DNA of 13,750 nucleotides from Baffinella frigidus (Eukaryota > Cryptophyceae > Cryptomonadales > Baffinellaceae). Both the position numbers and the translations under genes were made by a program. Position 1 is the first letter of the stretch. Every line of letters starts with the position of its first letter. The notes beneath the pieces are model-generated. The model searched no databases, was not told the origin of the DNA, and saw only the letters and a list, made by a program, of their open reading frames with translations. The stretch lies in assembly GCA_026770585.1 (NCBI GenBank), contig MU646572.1, positions 238,834-252,583 on the forward strand, written 5' to 3'. Below, in pieces: positions 13,058 to 13,750 of this stretch.

Positions 13058-13138
13058 CTTGGAAGCGCCGGGTTCGGAGGCGGGCTTGTCTTTTTCTTTT
13101 TTCTCCTCGTCCGGATCCGAGAAGAAGTTGAGATCGTC
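13058..13138 (-). CDS. Acidic/Lys-rich exon, probable upstream part of the J-domain gene
   Basis: Seen: 81 nt, 27 codons, reading DDLNFFSDPDEEKKEKDK then PASEPGASK, between AGTACAG and AAG|GTTGGT, phase 0 at both ends. That phase fits the linker exon at 11486-11620, which also begins in phase 0. Charged, low-complexity sequence of this kind is common beside J domains, but assignment to the same gene rests on strand, order, phase and shared duplication behaviour, not homology. Partial copies are at 12476, 12957 and 13433. The N-terminus of the protein was not found. Confidence 0.5.
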
Positions 13139-13149
13139 CTGTACTTGAG

Positions 13150-13432
13150 GTTGAGGATTTGGGGTCGAGTGTTTATTTTTTATTTTTAGGGTTTAGTTTG
13201 TATTTTTGTTTTTAGGGTTTTATTTTTATTTTCTAGGGTTCAGAGTTCAGGGTTCAGGGTTCAGGGTTCAGGGTTTAGGGTTTAGGGTTCAGGGTTTAGG
13301 ATTTAGGGTTTATGGATCAGGGTTTATGGATGAGGGTTTAGGGTTCAGGGTTTAGGGTTCAGGGTTTAGGGTTTAGGGTTTAGGGTTTAGGGTTTATGGA
13401 TTAGGGTTAGGTTTAGGGCTTGGGGTTTAGGG
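13150..13432. repeat. TTTAGGG heptads, second inverted block
   Basis: GGGTTCAGGGTTTAGGG alternation at 13235-13440 preceded by T-rich TTTATTTTTAGGG motifs. Plus-strand G-rich orientation. Confidence 0.88.
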
Positions 13433-13462
13433 TCTGAGAAGAAGTTGCAGAGGTCGAGTTTA
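13433..13462 (-). pseudogene. Copy of the acidic/Lys exon, 5' end only
   Basis: The minus reading LDLCNFFSDP then runs into CCCTAAA heptads. It matches DDLNFFSDP at the start of the exon at 13058-13138. Confidence 0.55.
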
Positions 13463-13469
13463 TTGTAAA

Positions 13470-13606
13470 CCACACGGTGGGCTTCGAGGGGTTCGTTGGG
13501 CCTGGATTCCAGGGGGGTACGTGACCAAATTGCGCCAGAAAATCTCTCAAGTTAACTGCATCAAGCCAAGTTGATTTTGGTGCAAGGTTCGTAGTCCACC
13601 GTGTGG
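13470..13606. mobile_element. Possible 137-bp foldback element
   Basis: CCACACGGTGG (13470-13480) and its complement CCACCGTGTGG (13596-13606) bound a non-repeat interior in which I see no gene. The short arms make this tentative. Confidence 0.4.
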
Positions 13607-13638
13607 GCAAGCGAAATGACTGTAAAGCGACTGATGCA

Positions 13639-13743
13639 TACCCCTTAAGTGGCCAGGCAGTCAATTTCGACTGCCAAGAGGTCCTAGGCAGGTCCTAGGG
13701 CCCTACGGTAGGGCGTATGAGCCTACTGGCCACTTAAGGGATA
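13639..13743. mobile_element. Family C element, 105 bp, inverted orientation
   Basis: Starts TACCCCTTAAGTGGCCAGG, ends GGCCACTTAAGGGATA, and carries the CCTAGGGCCCTACGGTAGGG core. Same orientation as 7927, opposite to 873. Confidence 0.85.
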
Positions 13744-13750
13744 TGGAGGG

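Overview
This window is eukaryotic subtelomeric DNA. It opens with C-strand telomere-type heptads (CCCTACA, CCCTAAA), so the telomere type is TTTAGGG-like, as in plants, many green algae, cryptophytes, chromerids and dinoflagellates. The species cannot be fixed from the sequence. An alga or other unicellular protist is my best guess (inference). There is no bacterial-type operon, rRNA, complete tRNA or CRISPR array, and no long open reading frame.

Layout. (1) 1-870: telomere heptads and variants (CCCTACA, CCCTAAA, CCCGAAA, CCATAAA), interrupted by a perfect 49-bp inverted-repeat element that sits between 42-bp direct repeats. (2) 870-8700: a dense field of short foldback (MITE-like) elements with TA at both ends. 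At least four families recur at fixed lengths (121 bp, 105 bp, about 160 bp), often nested or touching tip to tip. Scattered among them are two broken histone H2A pieces on the minus strand (N-terminus near 2.8 kb; C-terminus with a histone-type 3' stem-loop near 4.1 kb), tandem arrays of 20, 22 and 43 bp, and long stretches in which I see nothing coding. (3) 8850-10050: an array of about 21-bp AT-rich palindromic units carrying partial copies of one exon. (4) 10050-13480: telomere-like heptads in the opposite orientation (TTTAGGG, TGTAGGG, TTTATGG, TTTCGGG, TTTGGTG), with minus-strand exon-like islands between them. (5) 13639-13743: a final 105-bp foldback element.

The main result is in parts 3 and 4. 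Four minus-strand islands (13058-13138, 11486-11620, 10895-10943, 10056-10153) each have AG before and GT after them in the minus reading. Their phases join, and in that order they read as an acidic and lysine-rich segment, a linker, then most of a DnaJ J domain with an intact HPD motif. The proposed introns consist largely of degenerate telomere heptads. Several islands exist in two to four copies at different stages of decay, and many differences between copies are synonymous. Either this is a working gene whose introns are telomeric repeat, or it is the relic of one broken up and multiplied by subtelomeric turnover. Sequence alone does not decide.

No set of genes here forms a pathway. The foldback elements have no transposase in the window and must depend on one elsewhere if they still move.
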